Source: a virus. Taken from it: 56,948 nucleotides of DNA. How positions within the stretch are numbered: position 1 is the first letter of the stretch; the number at the start of each line of letters is the position of its first letter. The notes beneath the pieces are model-generated. The model was not told the origin of the DNA, did not search any database, and saw only the letters and a list, made by a program, of their open reading frames with translations. The stretch lies in the IMG/VR virus record IMGVR_UViG_3300037502_002662, positions 1 through 56,948 of that record; one strand, given 5' to 3'. Made by a program: the position numbers and the translations under genes. This document shows, piece by piece, positions 16,579 through 25,300 of the stretch.

Positions 16579-17361
16579 ATGAATAAGATAGAAGTTAAAG
16601 TTATAATAGGTCCATCTACTAAACCAGCTTCAATGATGATGTTTTTAGCTAAGCTAACTCAACGTGGTCATAAAATAAAAAATATGGATGATTTAAATAA
16701 TTTACTTGATGAAACTTTAGAAAGCAATAGGACTAATAAAATAGCTGAAAGAGTTATAGCGTTACCACATGGAACTATTAAAAGATTTACTCCTATTGTA
16801 GTTGCTATTGTAGGTGCTTCTAGAAGGTTTTTAGCACAAGCAAGAACGCACCATGTAGGTATTAATTGGGTATCAGCGTCACTGCAATATTCTGATTATA
16901 CTGATGAAGCTGATTTTGTTGTACCTTATGAACTACTTAATGACAAAAAAGAAATGGAAAGACTACTATACCTACAACAGTGCAATAACGCTATGGTAAC
17001 ATATAAAGCCCTTGTACAACAGGGTTGTGATAATGATACAGCTGGCTATGTTGCTCCTCAAGGGCTTAGAAATATCCTTGTAGGCATAGCTAATCATGAA
17101 GCTTGGTTAAATTTTATACGAGTTAGAAGTTGTAATAGAAATACAGAAGAAACACAATATATAACAATGAAAGTATGGGAAGCCTTATCAAATACATTGG
17201 ATGGAAATGTGATGTTTAAATATGCTGGACCCGATTGCTTATATGGAAAATGCCGAGAAGGTAAGATGTGTTGTGGTAATAACTTTCCAGAACTAAATAA
17301 TAAATCATACCCTACAGAATTTATTAAACAAAAATGGCCTTTATTATATGGAGGCAAGTAG
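16579..17361 (+). CDS. thyX: Flavin-dependent thymidylate synthase ThyX, divergent
   Basis: A 260-residue protein behind AAAAGGGGG. The ThyX signature is recognisable but altered: QARTHHVGINWVSASLQYS (Arg89 to Tyr104) in place of RHR-x7-S-x-RY. The second motif is FIRVRSCNRNTEETQY, where families usually have LRxxxRxxxxAQWEIR. A C-terminal Cys cluster (GPDCLYGKCREGKMCCG) is present. ThyX makes dTMP from dUMP with methylene-THF, NADPH and FAD. Neighbours (dUTPase, dNMP kinase, deaminase) fit. The altered substrate-site residues deserve checking. Confidence 0.75.
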   Translation: MNKIEVKVIIGPSTKPASMMMFLAKLTQRGHKIKNMDDLNNLLDETLESNRTNKIAERVIALPHGTIKRFTPIVVAIVGASRRFLAQARTHHVGINWVSASLQYSDYTDEADFVVPYELLNDKKEMERLLYLQQCNNAMVTYKALVQQGCDNDTAGYVAPQGLRNILVGIANHEAWLNFIRVRSCNRNTEETQYITMKVWEALSNTLDGNVMFKYAGPDCLYGKCREGKMCCGNNFPELNNKSYPTEFIKQKWPLLYGGK

Positions 17362-17362
17362 T

Positions 17363-17893
17363 ATGATTATTGTAAACAAATGTAAAAGATTATCCATTAA
17401 GGACATTGATAAAATCCAAAACCTTTTAAAAAATATAAGTATGGTAAAACATAATATAAAGTTAATTATTTGTGATGAGAATACCGCAGGCGATTTTTAT
17501 AAAATATATGTAGATAATTCATTTCCAGGTATTGAAAGCCACAGAGCAATCTGCGCACATAATGGTAAAAGATGTATAATTGGTATATATTTCACACAAT
17601 ATGAAACAATAGAAAGTATTACATGGTTAATAATACATGAATTAACACACTTTGCAATACGTGAGTCAGGTATATTAGATCTTTATTTTTTATTATGTAG
17701 AGACGATTTTGCAGAATCTTTAAGTTATAATCCTACACTTTTTGCTAAAGATTATAATCTACACAGACAAGACGAAATACATGAAAATATACCTGAAGAA
17801 GCTTTTGCTAATAGCGTAGCTACTAAAATAATAGGTAAAAACTACGATAGAAAATGGTGGAGAGAACAAATCAAGCTTATAAAGGGGGCTTAA
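17363..17893 (+). CDS. Putative HExxH zinc metalloprotease-like protein
   Basis: A 176-residue protein; ATG 17363 lies behind GGAGGCAAG. It has IIHELTHFAI, a classical HExxH site, and a downstream PEEAFANS where a third ligand Glu is common. No signal peptide or membrane segment is seen, so it would act in the cytoplasm. The family is not recognised beyond the zincin motif. It is embedded between ThyX and the dNMP kinase. Confidence 0.6.
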   Translation: MIIVNKCKRLSIKDIDKIQNLLKNISMVKHNIKLIICDENTAGDFYKIYVDNSFPGIESHRAICAHNGKRCIIGIYFTQYETIESITWLIIHELTHFAIRESGILDLYFLLCRDDFAESLSYNPTLFAKDYNLHRQDEIHENIPEEAFANSVATKIIGKNYDRKWWREQIKLIKGA

Positions 17894-17895
17894 AT

Positions 17896-18363
17896 ATGTT
17901 TATAATAATTGTTGGTCCAGATGGTGCAGGAAAAACAACGCTAGCTAAACAATTAGCAAAACAAACTGGTTTTGAAATAATTAAAAGAAATAAGCCAGAA
18001 ACTGAACAAGAGAAAAAAGAGATGTATGAAAATTATTGCAAAATAATTATGCATAAAAATAATGTGATATTTGATAGATTTGCATATTGTGAGAAAGTAT
18101 ATGGGAGCCTAATGCGCGATGAATCAATTATATCTGATGAACAGCTAAAATATTTGGAGTCATTGCTGTCTATGAAAGGTGCGATAGTAATACATTGTAC
18201 AGATAACATCGATAATTTATGGGATAGATGTACAACACGTGGTGAAAGATACATCACTGATAAAGATACATTAGATAAAATAAGAAAAGCTTATATTAAG
18301 TTATTTAGCAAACAACGCTTAATACCGGTGGTGGAGTATCGTGTCAGTAAAGAGAACATGTAG
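17896..18363 (+). CDS. Deoxynucleoside monophosphate (thymidylate-type) kinase
   Basis: A 155-residue P-loop kinase behind AAAGGGGG. Walker A is GPDGAGKTTL at residues 7-16. A DR pair in IFDRFAYCEKVYG matches the thymidylate kinase-like DRY/F motif, and RCTTRGERY supplies the lid arginines. Likely dTMP to dTDP, completing the pathway. The next gene overlaps its 3' end by 23 bases. Confidence 0.75.
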   Translation: MFIIIVGPDGAGKTTLAKQLAKQTGFEIIKRNKPETEQEKKEMYENYCKIIMHKNNVIFDRFAYCEKVYGSLMRDESIISDEQLKYLESLLSMKGAIVIHCTDNIDNLWDRCTTRGERYITDKDTLDKIRKAYIKLFSKQRLIPVVEYRVSKENM

Positions 18364-19000
18364 TAAATGTGGATGGGTTTTTCCATCTACCTATAATAAA
18401 TCACGTTGCAATATTTGTGGTAATTTACTAAGTATCCAATATTGTCCTAAATGTAAGCAATTTCTTCCGTTAAGTAATTTTTCATGGAGAAGCAGTGATA
18501 AAAGAGTCTTAAGGTCATATTGTGATGAGTGTCATAAAAGATTTGCTATAGAATATAGATTAAAATATCCTGAAAGATCTAAAAGATACCATAAAAATAC
18601 CTATATACGGCAGAATGAAGAAGTAGAGAAAAGATATAAAGAATGGCTTAGTACTATAAAGGCTTTAGGTAAAATATCTCCTTTAACTGAAGAAGAATGG
18701 CATGAAGCTGTAGACTTTTTTAAAGGGTGCGCAATATGTGGTGACCCACATATTGAAATTAGAACATTATTTATATTAACCAAATGCGGTGGTGGATACA
18801 ATAAAACTAATGTATTTCCTACATGTGCTACATGTGGAACAAGAAAGCGCACGCAAGAAAATCCTTTTAGGTGGTTACACTACAGACTAGGTAATTATCA
18901 ACATATGAATTTAAGTAAGCGTCGCACTGAGCGCTTAATTGGCTATTTGAAATCAAAAATTGAGGAGGTACAGAATGAAAGAAATATGGGTGCCGATTAA
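18341..19000 (+). CDS. Zinc-ribbon protein with HNH-like C-terminal module
   Basis: A 219-residue protein from GTG 18341 behind GGTGGAG. Residues 1-70 carry three Cys pairs (CSKC, CNIC, CPKC) and CDEC, as in many phage HNH proteins. Near residue 130, CAICGDPHIEIRTLFIL, then TKCGGGYNKTNVFPTC and CATCG, resemble the metal-bound HNH scaffold. The catalytic His pair is not in standard form, so it may be a degenerate or variant nuclease. Confidence 0.6.
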   Translation: MSVKRTCSKCGWVFPSTYNKSRCNICGNLLSIQYCPKCKQFLPLSNFSWRSSDKRVLRSYCDECHKRFAIEYRLKYPERSKRYHKNTYIRQNEEVEKRYKEWLSTIKALGKISPLTEEEWHEAVDFFKGCAICGDPHIEIRTLFILTKCGGGYNKTNVFPTCATCGTRKRTQENPFRWLHYRLGNYQHMNLSKRRTERLIGYLKSKIEEVQNERNMGAD

Positions 19001-19829
19001 AGACTATGAAGGTTTATATGAAGTTTCTAATAAAGGTAACATACGTGACGCACATGGCAAAAACCTTATTCCTAATGATAATGGTCAAAGATTACAGGTG
19101 ACGTTATGTAAAAATGGTATGCACAAAGAAGTAGCAATTCACAAAATAGTAGCAGAAACTTTTGTACCAAATGACGACCCAATAAATAAAATTATAATTA
19201 ATCATAGAGATGGCAACTATAGGAATAACTCTGTAGATAACTTAGAGTGGTGCACTCCACAGCATGGTAAGGATAATAAAATTAAAAAAGTATACCAGTT
19301 TAACAAATATTATAGTCTTATAGCACAATATTATTCAGCTAATGAAGCATCAAAGCAAACAGGGATATCTCTTAGAGATATCCTGGCTGCTTGTAATGGC
19401 GAAATAAAGTCAGCTGGTGGATATAAATGGAGCTACAGAGTGCCAAAAGAAGTAATACTGATGGACTTTACAGAAAATTTAGCTAGCTTATCAAAATGTG
19501 AGCAACGTAGTGTTGCTGCTATAATTACTGATTATAATATGAATCAAGTTTATAGTATTGGTGTTAATGGAGGTCCTGCTGGTGGTATAGATTGTCTATG
19601 CTCTTTAGGTGGTAAAGAAACGTGTATTCATGCAGAGACTCAGGCTATAGCAAAATGTACTATAAATGATAAAAATAAAATTATGTTTGTAACGCTGTCT
19701 CCCTGTGTAACATGTGCTTCATTAATAGTAAATAGTGGTTTTAATAAAGTATATTACAGAGAAGATTGGAAAGATAATCCCGGAGTTAAACTTCTCAGAG
19801 CTTCAGGTATTATAGTAAGTAAAATTTAG
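18975..19829 (+). CDS. HNH homing endonuclease fused to dCMP deaminase
   Basis: A 284-residue protein; ATG 18975 lies behind AGGAGGTACAG. The N-terminal half is a complete homing endonuclease: NUMOD4 (IWVPIKDYEGLYEVSNKG), HNH_3 (INHRDGNYRNNSVDNLEW), and a NUMOD1-like DNA-binding repeat (SANEASKQTGIS, then GGYKWSY). From Met163 (19461) a cytidine/dCMP deaminase follows, with Zn motifs CIHAETQ and SPCVTCA. The deaminase Met has a weak AAAGAAG site and may also be made alone. There is no intein splice motif. It would supply dUMP while the N-part may spread the gene. Confidence 0.85.
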   Translation: MKEIWVPIKDYEGLYEVSNKGNIRDAHGKNLIPNDNGQRLQVTLCKNGMHKEVAIHKIVAETFVPNDDPINKIIINHRDGNYRNNSVDNLEWCTPQHGKDNKIKKVYQFNKYYSLIAQYYSANEASKQTGISLRDILAACNGEIKSAGGYKWSYRVPKEVILMDFTENLASLSKCEQRSVAAIITDYNMNQVYSIGVNGGPAGGIDCLCSLGGKETCIHAETQAIAKCTINDKNKIMFVTLSPCVTCASLIVNSGFNKVYYREDWKDNPGVKLLRASGIIVSKI

Positions 19830-19920
19830 AATAAATAATTTTTTTATAGCATTTTAAAAATATCTTATAATATTAATATAAGGGGTTACTTTTTAGCCTC
19901 TTTGCATTTTCTCCTAATTT

Positions 19921-20030
19921 TCACGGACTCGTAAAATAGTCTTATGCGTGTTCGTGATACACAAGTTAATATTATAATATTAATAAGCTATCACGAACAC
20001 GTAAAATTTAAAACAAACACGCTACATGTA
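19921..20030 (+). promoter_or_regulatory. Promoter/operator module, copy B
   Basis: Sites TCACGGACTCGTAA (19921, +), GCGTGTTCGTGAT (19945, inverted) and TATCACGAACACGTAA (about 19990, +) surround the -10 sequence TATAATATTAATA. CACGCTACATGTA follows at 20018. It fills the 230-base gap before the winged-helix/polymerase gene run and matches the modules at 2492 and 26230. The winged-helix product encoded next is a natural candidate ligand. Confidence 0.7.
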
Positions 20031-20059
20031 TTTTAATAGTATTAAAGGGGGATTTTATT

Positions 20060-20293
20060 ATGATTACTGTAAAAATTTATGAGCATGAAAAGAAAAAAAT
20101 TATAAGTGTCATTAAAAAGCATGATGGTAAACAAATGTCTATAGCTGCTATTGCACGAAAAGCTAATTACAATCCAAATAGGACTAGGTTCATTATTGAT
20201 GCATTAATTGATGAAGGACGAATTGAAAAAATATTAATAAAAAATTACAACCCTAAGTATAGACGTTATGCATATAGGGTGGTGAAAAAATGA
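20060..20293 (+). CDS. Winged helix-turn-helix DNA-binding protein
   Basis: A 77-residue basic protein behind AAAGGGGG. MSIAAIARKANYNPNRTRFI followed by IDALIDEGRIEKI is a winged-helix pattern; the wing and tail are basic (YNPKYRRYAYRVVKK). It is the first gene after operator module B. It is likely a phage transcription regulator, perhaps acting on modules A, B and C. Confidence 0.7.
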   Translation: MITVKIYEHEKKKIISVIKKHDGKQMSIAAIARKANYNPNRTRFIIDALIDEGRIEKILIKNYNPKYRRYAYRVVKK

Positions 20294-20919
20294 AAAGATA
20301 TTTGAATGTTGAGGAGAAAAATCAAGTCGCTATACTAAATAGCTTTGTGTATTTTATGGAGAACTGTATAGATAAATGGCATACGTTAAATCGTGATAAG
20401 AAGTTACTAAAAAATGCCAGAATGGCTAAAACCTGGACAGTAAAAGCTATAAAAACCTTGCTAGAGTCGCTAGACAATGATGAAAAGAAAAAAGTAAATA
20501 AATACATAAAAAGAATGCATGTTGTAGTTAGAACAAAACCAGAAGCACAAAGAGAACTACAGAGATTAAAAGAACTAGACTCTACAGTTGTAATTGATAG
20601 AGAAGATTTTATAAATTTATGCAGTTTTGCTATATTTAACTGCATGGAGTGTACTAAAAAAGATTATAAAAACTGTAAATTACGTGATATACTAATGGAT
20701 AATGAAATAGATCCTATGGACGAATACGCAGAACCTACACAATGCCAGTATCAGTACAAAGATATAAAGGAAAATGCAGTATTTAATGTTTTTAAGCATA
20801 AGGAGACTGGGGAATTATATAGAATACAACCTGGCTTAAAGCCAAAAGGCTTTGAATTAGTGGCTACAGCACCACTTGAAGAGAAATATTGGACACTACC
20901 AAAAATAATTACAGATTAA
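20290..20919 (+). CDS. Phage protein with Cys cluster (DUF5651-like)
   Basis: A 209-residue protein overlapping the previous stop (ATGA). The N-terminal half is helical and basic. CMECTKKDYKNCKLRDIL near residue 118 forms a Cys cluster of the kind seen in Firmicutes phage proteins often labelled DUF5651; that label is from memory and unverified. It lies in the operon leading to DNA polymerase. Confidence 0.6.
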   Translation: MKRYLNVEEKNQVAILNSFVYFMENCIDKWHTLNRDKKLLKNARMAKTWTVKAIKTLLESLDNDEKKKVNKYIKRMHVVVRTKPEAQRELQRLKELDSTVVIDREDFINLCSFAIFNCMECTKKDYKNCKLRDILMDNEIDPMDEYAEPTQCQYQYKDIKENAVFNVFKHKETGELYRIQPGLKPKGFELVATAPLEEKYWTLPKIITD

Positions 20920-20933
20920 AGGGGGATTTACAC

Positions 20934-21143
20934 ATGTTTTTATCATGGAAACCTACAAGCAGAAAATCACCTTGTAAAGATTGTAAAGATAGGTATCCGG
21001 GATGTCATGGGTCGTGTGAAGCATATCAATTGTACAAAGATCTTAGAAGTAAAGCTAATAAGAAACGCTATTTTGAAAGTGATGTTAATGATTTAGAACA
21101 TTGTAGAAGGCTTAGAGCTAAAAGAAAGTGGTGTGGTAAATAA
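20934..21143 (+). CDS. Small Cys-rich protein
   Basis: A 69-residue protein; ATG 20934 lies behind AAAGGGGG. CKDCKDRYPGCHGSC at residues about 14-28 would bind zinc. A basic helical remainder follows (CRRLRAKRKW). It overlaps the polymerase start by one base, so the two are translationally coupled. Confidence 0.7.
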   Translation: MFLSWKPTSRKSPCKDCKDRYPGCHGSCEAYQLYKDLRSKANKKRYFESDVNDLEHCRRLRAKRKWCGK

Positions 21144-23146
21144 TGGCTGTAATTAAACCAAAAAGAAAAACGGTTATTAAGCGTGGCAGTTCTTATACCT
21201 ATGATCCGAAAACATTTAAAAAAGAGCATTGGATAGATAATTTCAAACTTGTAGATGACCCAGATGAAATAATAAGAGCATTAGATAATGCGGAAATATT
21301 TGCTTTTGACTCAGAAACGTATTCTACGGGTATTGACATAAAGAAATTGCCAAAAGGTGTAGTACGTAGATGGATAGGTTCTGGTAAAAAAGCACGTCCG
21401 CAAGATTATCCGTTTTTAATGAGTTTCTGTTATGGCGATACAGCGTATTCAATATATGATACAGCTGAAAATGGGTTCAAGAAATTTAAAAGGCTTGGTA
21501 AAGAACTACTTGAGGACAAAACAAGAGAAAAAATAATACATAATGCAAAGTTTGATATGCATATAGCTGAAAATATTGGTATTAAACTTCAAGGTAAAAT
21601 ACATGACACAATAGTACTAGCTAAATTAGTTAATGAAAATAGAGGTTCATTCAGGCTAATGAAACTGGCAGAACAGTATGATGAGGGTATAATAAAATTT
21701 GAATATATGGTAGATGCTTACAAGAAGAAATACAAAATTGGTGACTATCGCAAAATTCCTAAGGACTTAATAGTAATGTATGCAAATGCAGACGTTTGGA
21801 ATGCACAACTGATATATAATAAAGAATATCCAAAAATAATTGACGATAACCTTATAAACTTATACAATCAAGAATTAGAATTAATATACCCATTATATGA
21901 AATGGAACGTATAGGTATGTATACAGATGAAGCTTATTTATTAAAGCAAGATGTATTAATGCAAGAAGAAGTTAACACAGCCGAACAAAAAATATACGAT
22001 GAAGCTGGTACTTATTTCAATATAAATTCTGGTAAACAACTATATAGAACGTTACTAGATTTGGGAGTAGATGATAGAATTATAAAGAAAACTGACAAAG
22101 GTAACCCAAAAACTAGTAAAAAAGAATTAGAAAGGTTAGCTACAAAACATAATGTAAAACTTGTTCAATATATTTTGGACTATAGAGCCGTGCATAAACT
22201 ACATAATACATATATTGAAGGTATTTTGGCTCAAAGAGACGCAGAAGGTAAAGTACATGGTAGCATAAATCAAACTGAAGCAACTACAGGCCGTATGTCT
22301 ATAACAAAGCCAGCACTACAAACACTACCTAAGGATGATACAAGAATAAGAAAGGCTTTTGTACCATCAAGTGATGAATACGGATTATATTTCATGGATT
22401 TAGATCAGGTAGAATATAGATTATTTGCACATTACGCTAAAGCTGAAGAATTAATTAAGAGTATTAAAAAAGGATGGGATATACACAGAGCCACCGCAGC
22501 TATATTATTTAGCGTGCCTTATGATGAAGTAACAGACGAACAAAGGTCTAAAGCTAAAACAATGAACTTTGCTTTAATTTATGGAATGGGTATAAATGCA
22601 TTAGCTGGTAACTTAAAATGTATTGTATCAGAAGCGCACGATTTTAGAAATAGATATTTTGCTCAAATACCTGAGGCAGAACCATTTATAAGTCAAGTAC
22701 AAAGAGTGTGCAGAACCAGAGGATATATACGTAACTTCTATGGTAGACGAAGAAGACTTAAATACAATGAAGTTTACAAAGCTGTTAATGCACTTATACA
22801 AGGATGCGCAGCAGATTACATTAAGAGTAAAATAATTAAAATATATAGGTTTTTAAAGTACAATAATTACAAAACCAGAATGATTAATGTAGTTCATGAC
22901 GAAATAGTTTTTGAAGTCCATAAAGATGAGCTACATATATTACCAAAATTAAGATGGTTGCTATCTGATTTTGAAACATTTAGGGTACCTATAACAGCAG
23001 GTGTAGATAAAGGTAATCCATCTTGGGGTCAAAAACAAAAAGATGTACCAATAGATTTTGAAAAACTCACAGATGAAGAACTAAAATTGATAAGCAAATC
23101 AATAATACCGCACAGAGAAGCACCGTTCGATAAAGAAATTTCCTAA
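21143..23146 (+). CDS. Family A DNA polymerase with 3'-5' exonuclease
   Basis: A 667-residue replicative polymerase. Exonuclease: FAFDSETYS (Asp56, Glu58), HNAKFDMH and YANADVWNAQL. Polymerase: motif A FMDLDQVEYRLFA near residue 418, motif B RSKAKTMNFALIYGMG near 473, motif C VVHDEIVFEV near 584. There is no 5'-nuclease domain, as usual for phage Pol I-type enzymes; the separate RNase H may handle primer removal. Confidence 0.95.
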   Translation: MAVIKPKRKTVIKRGSSYTYDPKTFKKEHWIDNFKLVDDPDEIIRALDNAEIFAFDSETYSTGIDIKKLPKGVVRRWIGSGKKARPQDYPFLMSFCYGDTAYSIYDTAENGFKKFKRLGKELLEDKTREKIIHNAKFDMHIAENIGIKLQGKIHDTIVLAKLVNENRGSFRLMKLAEQYDEGIIKFEYMVDAYKKKYKIGDYRKIPKDLIVMYANADVWNAQLIYNKEYPKIIDDNLINLYNQELELIYPLYEMERIGMYTDEAYLLKQDVLMQEEVNTAEQKIYDEAGTYFNINSGKQLYRTLLDLGVDDRIIKKTDKGNPKTSKKELERLATKHNVKLVQYILDYRAVHKLHNTYIEGILAQRDAEGKVHGSINQTEATTGRMSITKPALQTLPKDDTRIRKAFVPSSDEYGLYFMDLDQVEYRLFAHYAKAEELIKSIKKGWDIHRATAAILFSVPYDEVTDEQRSKAKTMNFALIYGMGINALAGNLKCIVSEAHDFRNRYFAQIPEAEPFISQVQRVCRTRGYIRNFYGRRRRLKYNEVYKAVNALIQGCAADYIKSKIIKIYRFLKYNNYKTRMINVVHDEIVFEVHKDELHILPKLRWLLSDFETFRVPITAGVDKGNPSWGQKQKDVPIDFEKLTDEELKLISKSIIPHREAPFDKEIS

Positions 23147-23164
23147 ATAATTTTATTTATTATA

Positions 23165-23173
23165 TGTTATAAT
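23165..23173 (+). promoter_or_regulatory. Extended -10 promoter
   Basis: TGTTATAAT (TGn plus TATAAT) followed by ATAAATAG lies 59 bases before the next small gene, just after the polymerase stop. It probably drives the accessory gene run. Confidence 0.55.
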
Positions 23174-23231
23174 ATAAATAGAAGGAAAAAATTTAAAATT
23201 TCAAATCAAAAAATTAAGGGGGGTGAACAAA

Positions 23232-23407
23232 ATGGCTATGAAAGCCACCATGTGGTCAATAATTTACAATGAAAAAACAGATGAAGCATGTACAGCAAAA
23301 GCTAATACGTATAATTTAACATTAAAAGACTAAATGATTTATTTCCAGAGCACAGTACAACTTGTATTATGTGTTCTACTAAAGAACCTACAAAAAGAGC
23401 AAATTAA
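23232..23407 (+). pseudogene. Small gene split by a one-base deletion
   Basis: A strong AAGGGGGGTG site precedes ATG 23232. The frame gives 33 residues and stops at 23331 (LTLKD-stop). Adding one T in GACTAAAT joins it to a second frame reading LNDLFPEH, then CIMCSTKEPTKRAN and a stop at 23407. The joined 58-residue product looks natural, with a Cys pair, so this is a recent frameshift or a sequencing error. Confidence 0.55.
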
Positions 23408-23431
23408 AAGAATTGTTAGGAGGTGTAATAA

Positions 23432-24010
23432 ATGGTAAATGGTAAAAAGTATGTTAAGCATTTAGGTTGTGAGGCGCTTAAAGAAATCGCTGAAAAAATA
23501 TTAAGTAATCATAAACAAGCAATTCACAAACATGCACGTAACGTTAAACTAAATAAAAGCGTTGAGGCAATGTTTGTAAAAAGAACGTTAGAAGCTATAT
23601 CTTGGGATATAGAGTACTTAGCAGATTATATACACAATCAATTAAATAGTATTATTAAATTATACGATAGATGGATGCTAAAAGCAGATACCTCTATAGA
23701 GGCCTATAAAAGGATAATAGAGGTATTAGAAGACATAGACTATAAAATTACATTACATTTGGATGAAGTACTAATAGAAGCATTTGATGAAAGATTATCA
23801 ATTAATATATCTATTAATGAAATAAAAATAGTATATGATACAGATGTTAACGTTTATAAAAGGTCTGAATCATATATTGATTCATCAATAGAGCATATAC
23901 AATCAATTATTATACAGGAAGAAGGCAATTTTGAAAAATTTTCTGATGAAGTGCCTGAAGGAATTAGAAAAGATTTTAAGTATTTTTCATCACCAACATG
24001 GGAAGAATAA
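23432..24010 (+). CDS. Hypothetical helical protein
   Basis: A 192-residue protein behind TTAGGAGGTG. Mostly alpha-helical with alternating charged residues. Its end (SSIEHIQSIIIQEEG) resembles the end of the small protein at 25064-25300 (DIEYIQSIIMQGGG), suggesting a shared C-terminal segment. Function unknown. Confidence 0.7.
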   Translation: MVNGKKYVKHLGCEALKEIAEKILSNHKQAIHKHARNVKLNKSVEAMFVKRTLEAISWDIEYLADYIHNQLNSIIKLYDRWMLKADTSIEAYKRIIEVLEDIDYKITLHLDEVLIEAFDERLSINISINEIKIVYDTDVNVYKRSESYIDSSIEHIQSIIIQEEGNFEKFSDEVPEGIRKDFKYFSSPTWEE

Positions 24011-24035
24011 AAAACTATAATAAGGAGGTATTAAA

Positions 24036-24653
24036 ATGGTAAAAAAAGCAATAAAAGCAATTTGGACAACAAAATTAGAGAAAGGATTAGATGCAAATAG
24101 TTACTTTGAAGGTTTTTCTGATGAAGTGGAAGAAAAATTATACGAAAAAGTAAAAATTAAAGTTGCTGGATATAGTCAAAACGAAGGTTCAAGAGAATTT
24201 GAGATTTTAAAAAAAGAAAAAATTGAAAAAATTATAAACAATATAGACATGGAAGAAATTTGGAAAAGGACATTTAAAAAGGCTAATGGATATACTTCTG
24301 GTACCGCATATACCTATATTGATACTAGAACAGGAAAAATTGTAACATCATGGTTGCAACAATATAATGAGTTACACCCTTGGGATAGCTTTTACGAAAT
24401 AGTGTTGTGTTCTATCAAAACTCCTGTATTTGATTTTGAAGCAAAAGACTTACTAGATGAAGAAGAACAGAAAGATTTTTTTAGTCAAGACAATTACATT
24501 GATATTGAAGAATTTATAAGAGGAAAATATGGAGATGAAGAATTAGAAGAAAGAATAGAAGAAGCCATAGATTGGTATGCATGTGAATTTGTACCAGATT
24601 GGGATAATATAGAAAATCAGATTATAAATTTATATAGAAAAGTAGAAGAATAA
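24036..24653 (+). CDS. Hypothetical acidic protein
   Basis: A 205-residue protein behind AAGGAGGTA. Acidic and aromatic-rich (EEAIDWYACEFVPDWDN), with no recognised domain. It follows the previous gene by 25 bases and probably shares its transcript. Confidence 0.7.
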   Translation: MVKKAIKAIWTTKLEKGLDANSYFEGFSDEVEEKLYEKVKIKVAGYSQNEGSREFEILKKEKIEKIINNIDMEEIWKRTFKKANGYTSGTAYTYIDTRTGKIVTSWLQQYNELHPWDSFYEIVLCSIKTPVFDFEAKDLLDEEEQKDFFSQDNYIDIEEFIRGKYGDEELEERIEEAIDWYACEFVPDWDNIENQIINLYRKVEE

Positions 24654-24683
24654 AAATGGTTCTTTATAAAAATTTAAGTTGCT

Positions 24684-24709
24684 CCCGGGGGACTAAGGGG
24701 ACCCCCGGG
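24684..24709 (+). other. GC-rich hairpin in an AT-rich gap
   Basis: CCCGGGGG at 24684 pairs fully with CCCCCGGG at 24702 (loop ACTAAGGGGA). It is strikingly GC-rich for this genome, lies upstream of the next gene's binding site, and has no T-tract. It may be an RNA structure or an mRNA stabiliser; class unknown. Confidence 0.6.
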
Positions 24710-24747
24710 CATGAATCCTAGCGTAAACGATAAAGGAGGTGCTGATA

Positions 24748-24963
24748 ATGCCTAATATTTATTCGTCAATTCATTTCAGAAGTGATGAAAAAGTGTCAGC
24801 TGATATGAAAATTAATGAATCGGCTGAGACAGGTGTTTATGCTGTGTTATCAATAGGGGATATAAAATTCTTTGGAACAATCAAACAAATAAGGTCGATA
24901 ATGCATCAAATTTATGCTAAGATAGATGATTTTGAAGAATCCGCACAGTATTATGAAAAGTAG
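24748..24963 (+). CDS. Hypothetical small protein
   Basis: A 71-residue protein; ATG 24748 lies behind AAAGGAGGTG. Beta-rich N-terminal half (VYAVLSIGDIKFFG) and a helical C-terminus. Family unknown. Confidence 0.65.
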   Translation: MPNIYSSIHFRSDEKVSADMKINESAETGVYAVLSIGDIKFFGTIKQIRSIMHQIYAKIDDFEESAQYYEK

Positions 24964-24981
24964 GGTACAGTATCACACATT

Positions 24982-25063
24982 AAATGGCATAAACGTGTAA
25001 AAACAAATATTAGCCATTTGTTAAAGATGGCATTATAAAATCACTATTTAGGAGTGATATGTA
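24982..25063 (+). pseudogene. Decayed copy of the 55-residue gene at 25819
   Basis: The stretch from AAATGGCATAAACGTGTAAA to GGAGTGATATGTAA matches the second half of the gene at 25819-25986 with internal deletions, and no start or open frame remains. Together with the following gene it is one copy of a tandem duplication. Confidence 0.75.
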
Positions 25064-25300
25064 ATGTTCAATAATAGAATAGAGCTATGGGAAGTAGGGT
25101 TCACCTGTGGTAAAATAGAACTATGGGAAGTAGCATTTCATGAAGGTGGACAGTACTACAAAGTTATAACAGATAACTATTCTTCATTTGATTATGACAA
25201 TGAAATACCAGAATGGCATGACATGAATGATATTTCTAATGAACTAATAAGAGATATCGAATATATACAATCAATTATTATGCAGGGAGGTGGAAAGTAA
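25064..25300 (+). CDS. Hypothetical small protein (duplicated unit, copy 1)
   Basis: A 78-residue acidic protein. It has a related but frameshifted copy at 25986. Compared with that copy, its N-terminus lacks about 18 residues and carries IELWEV twice. The ribosome site is the GGAGTGA at the end of the decayed upstream gene. Function unknown. Confidence 0.6.
   Translation: MFNNRIELWEVGFTCGKIELWEVAFHEGGQYYKVITDNYSSFDYDNEIPEWHDMNDISNELIRDIEYIQSIIMQGGGK

Noticed and set aside
18975-19829. Intein in dCMP deaminase
   Set aside because: There is no N-extein and no Cys/Ser start or His-Asn end splice motif; the nuclease is simply N-terminal.
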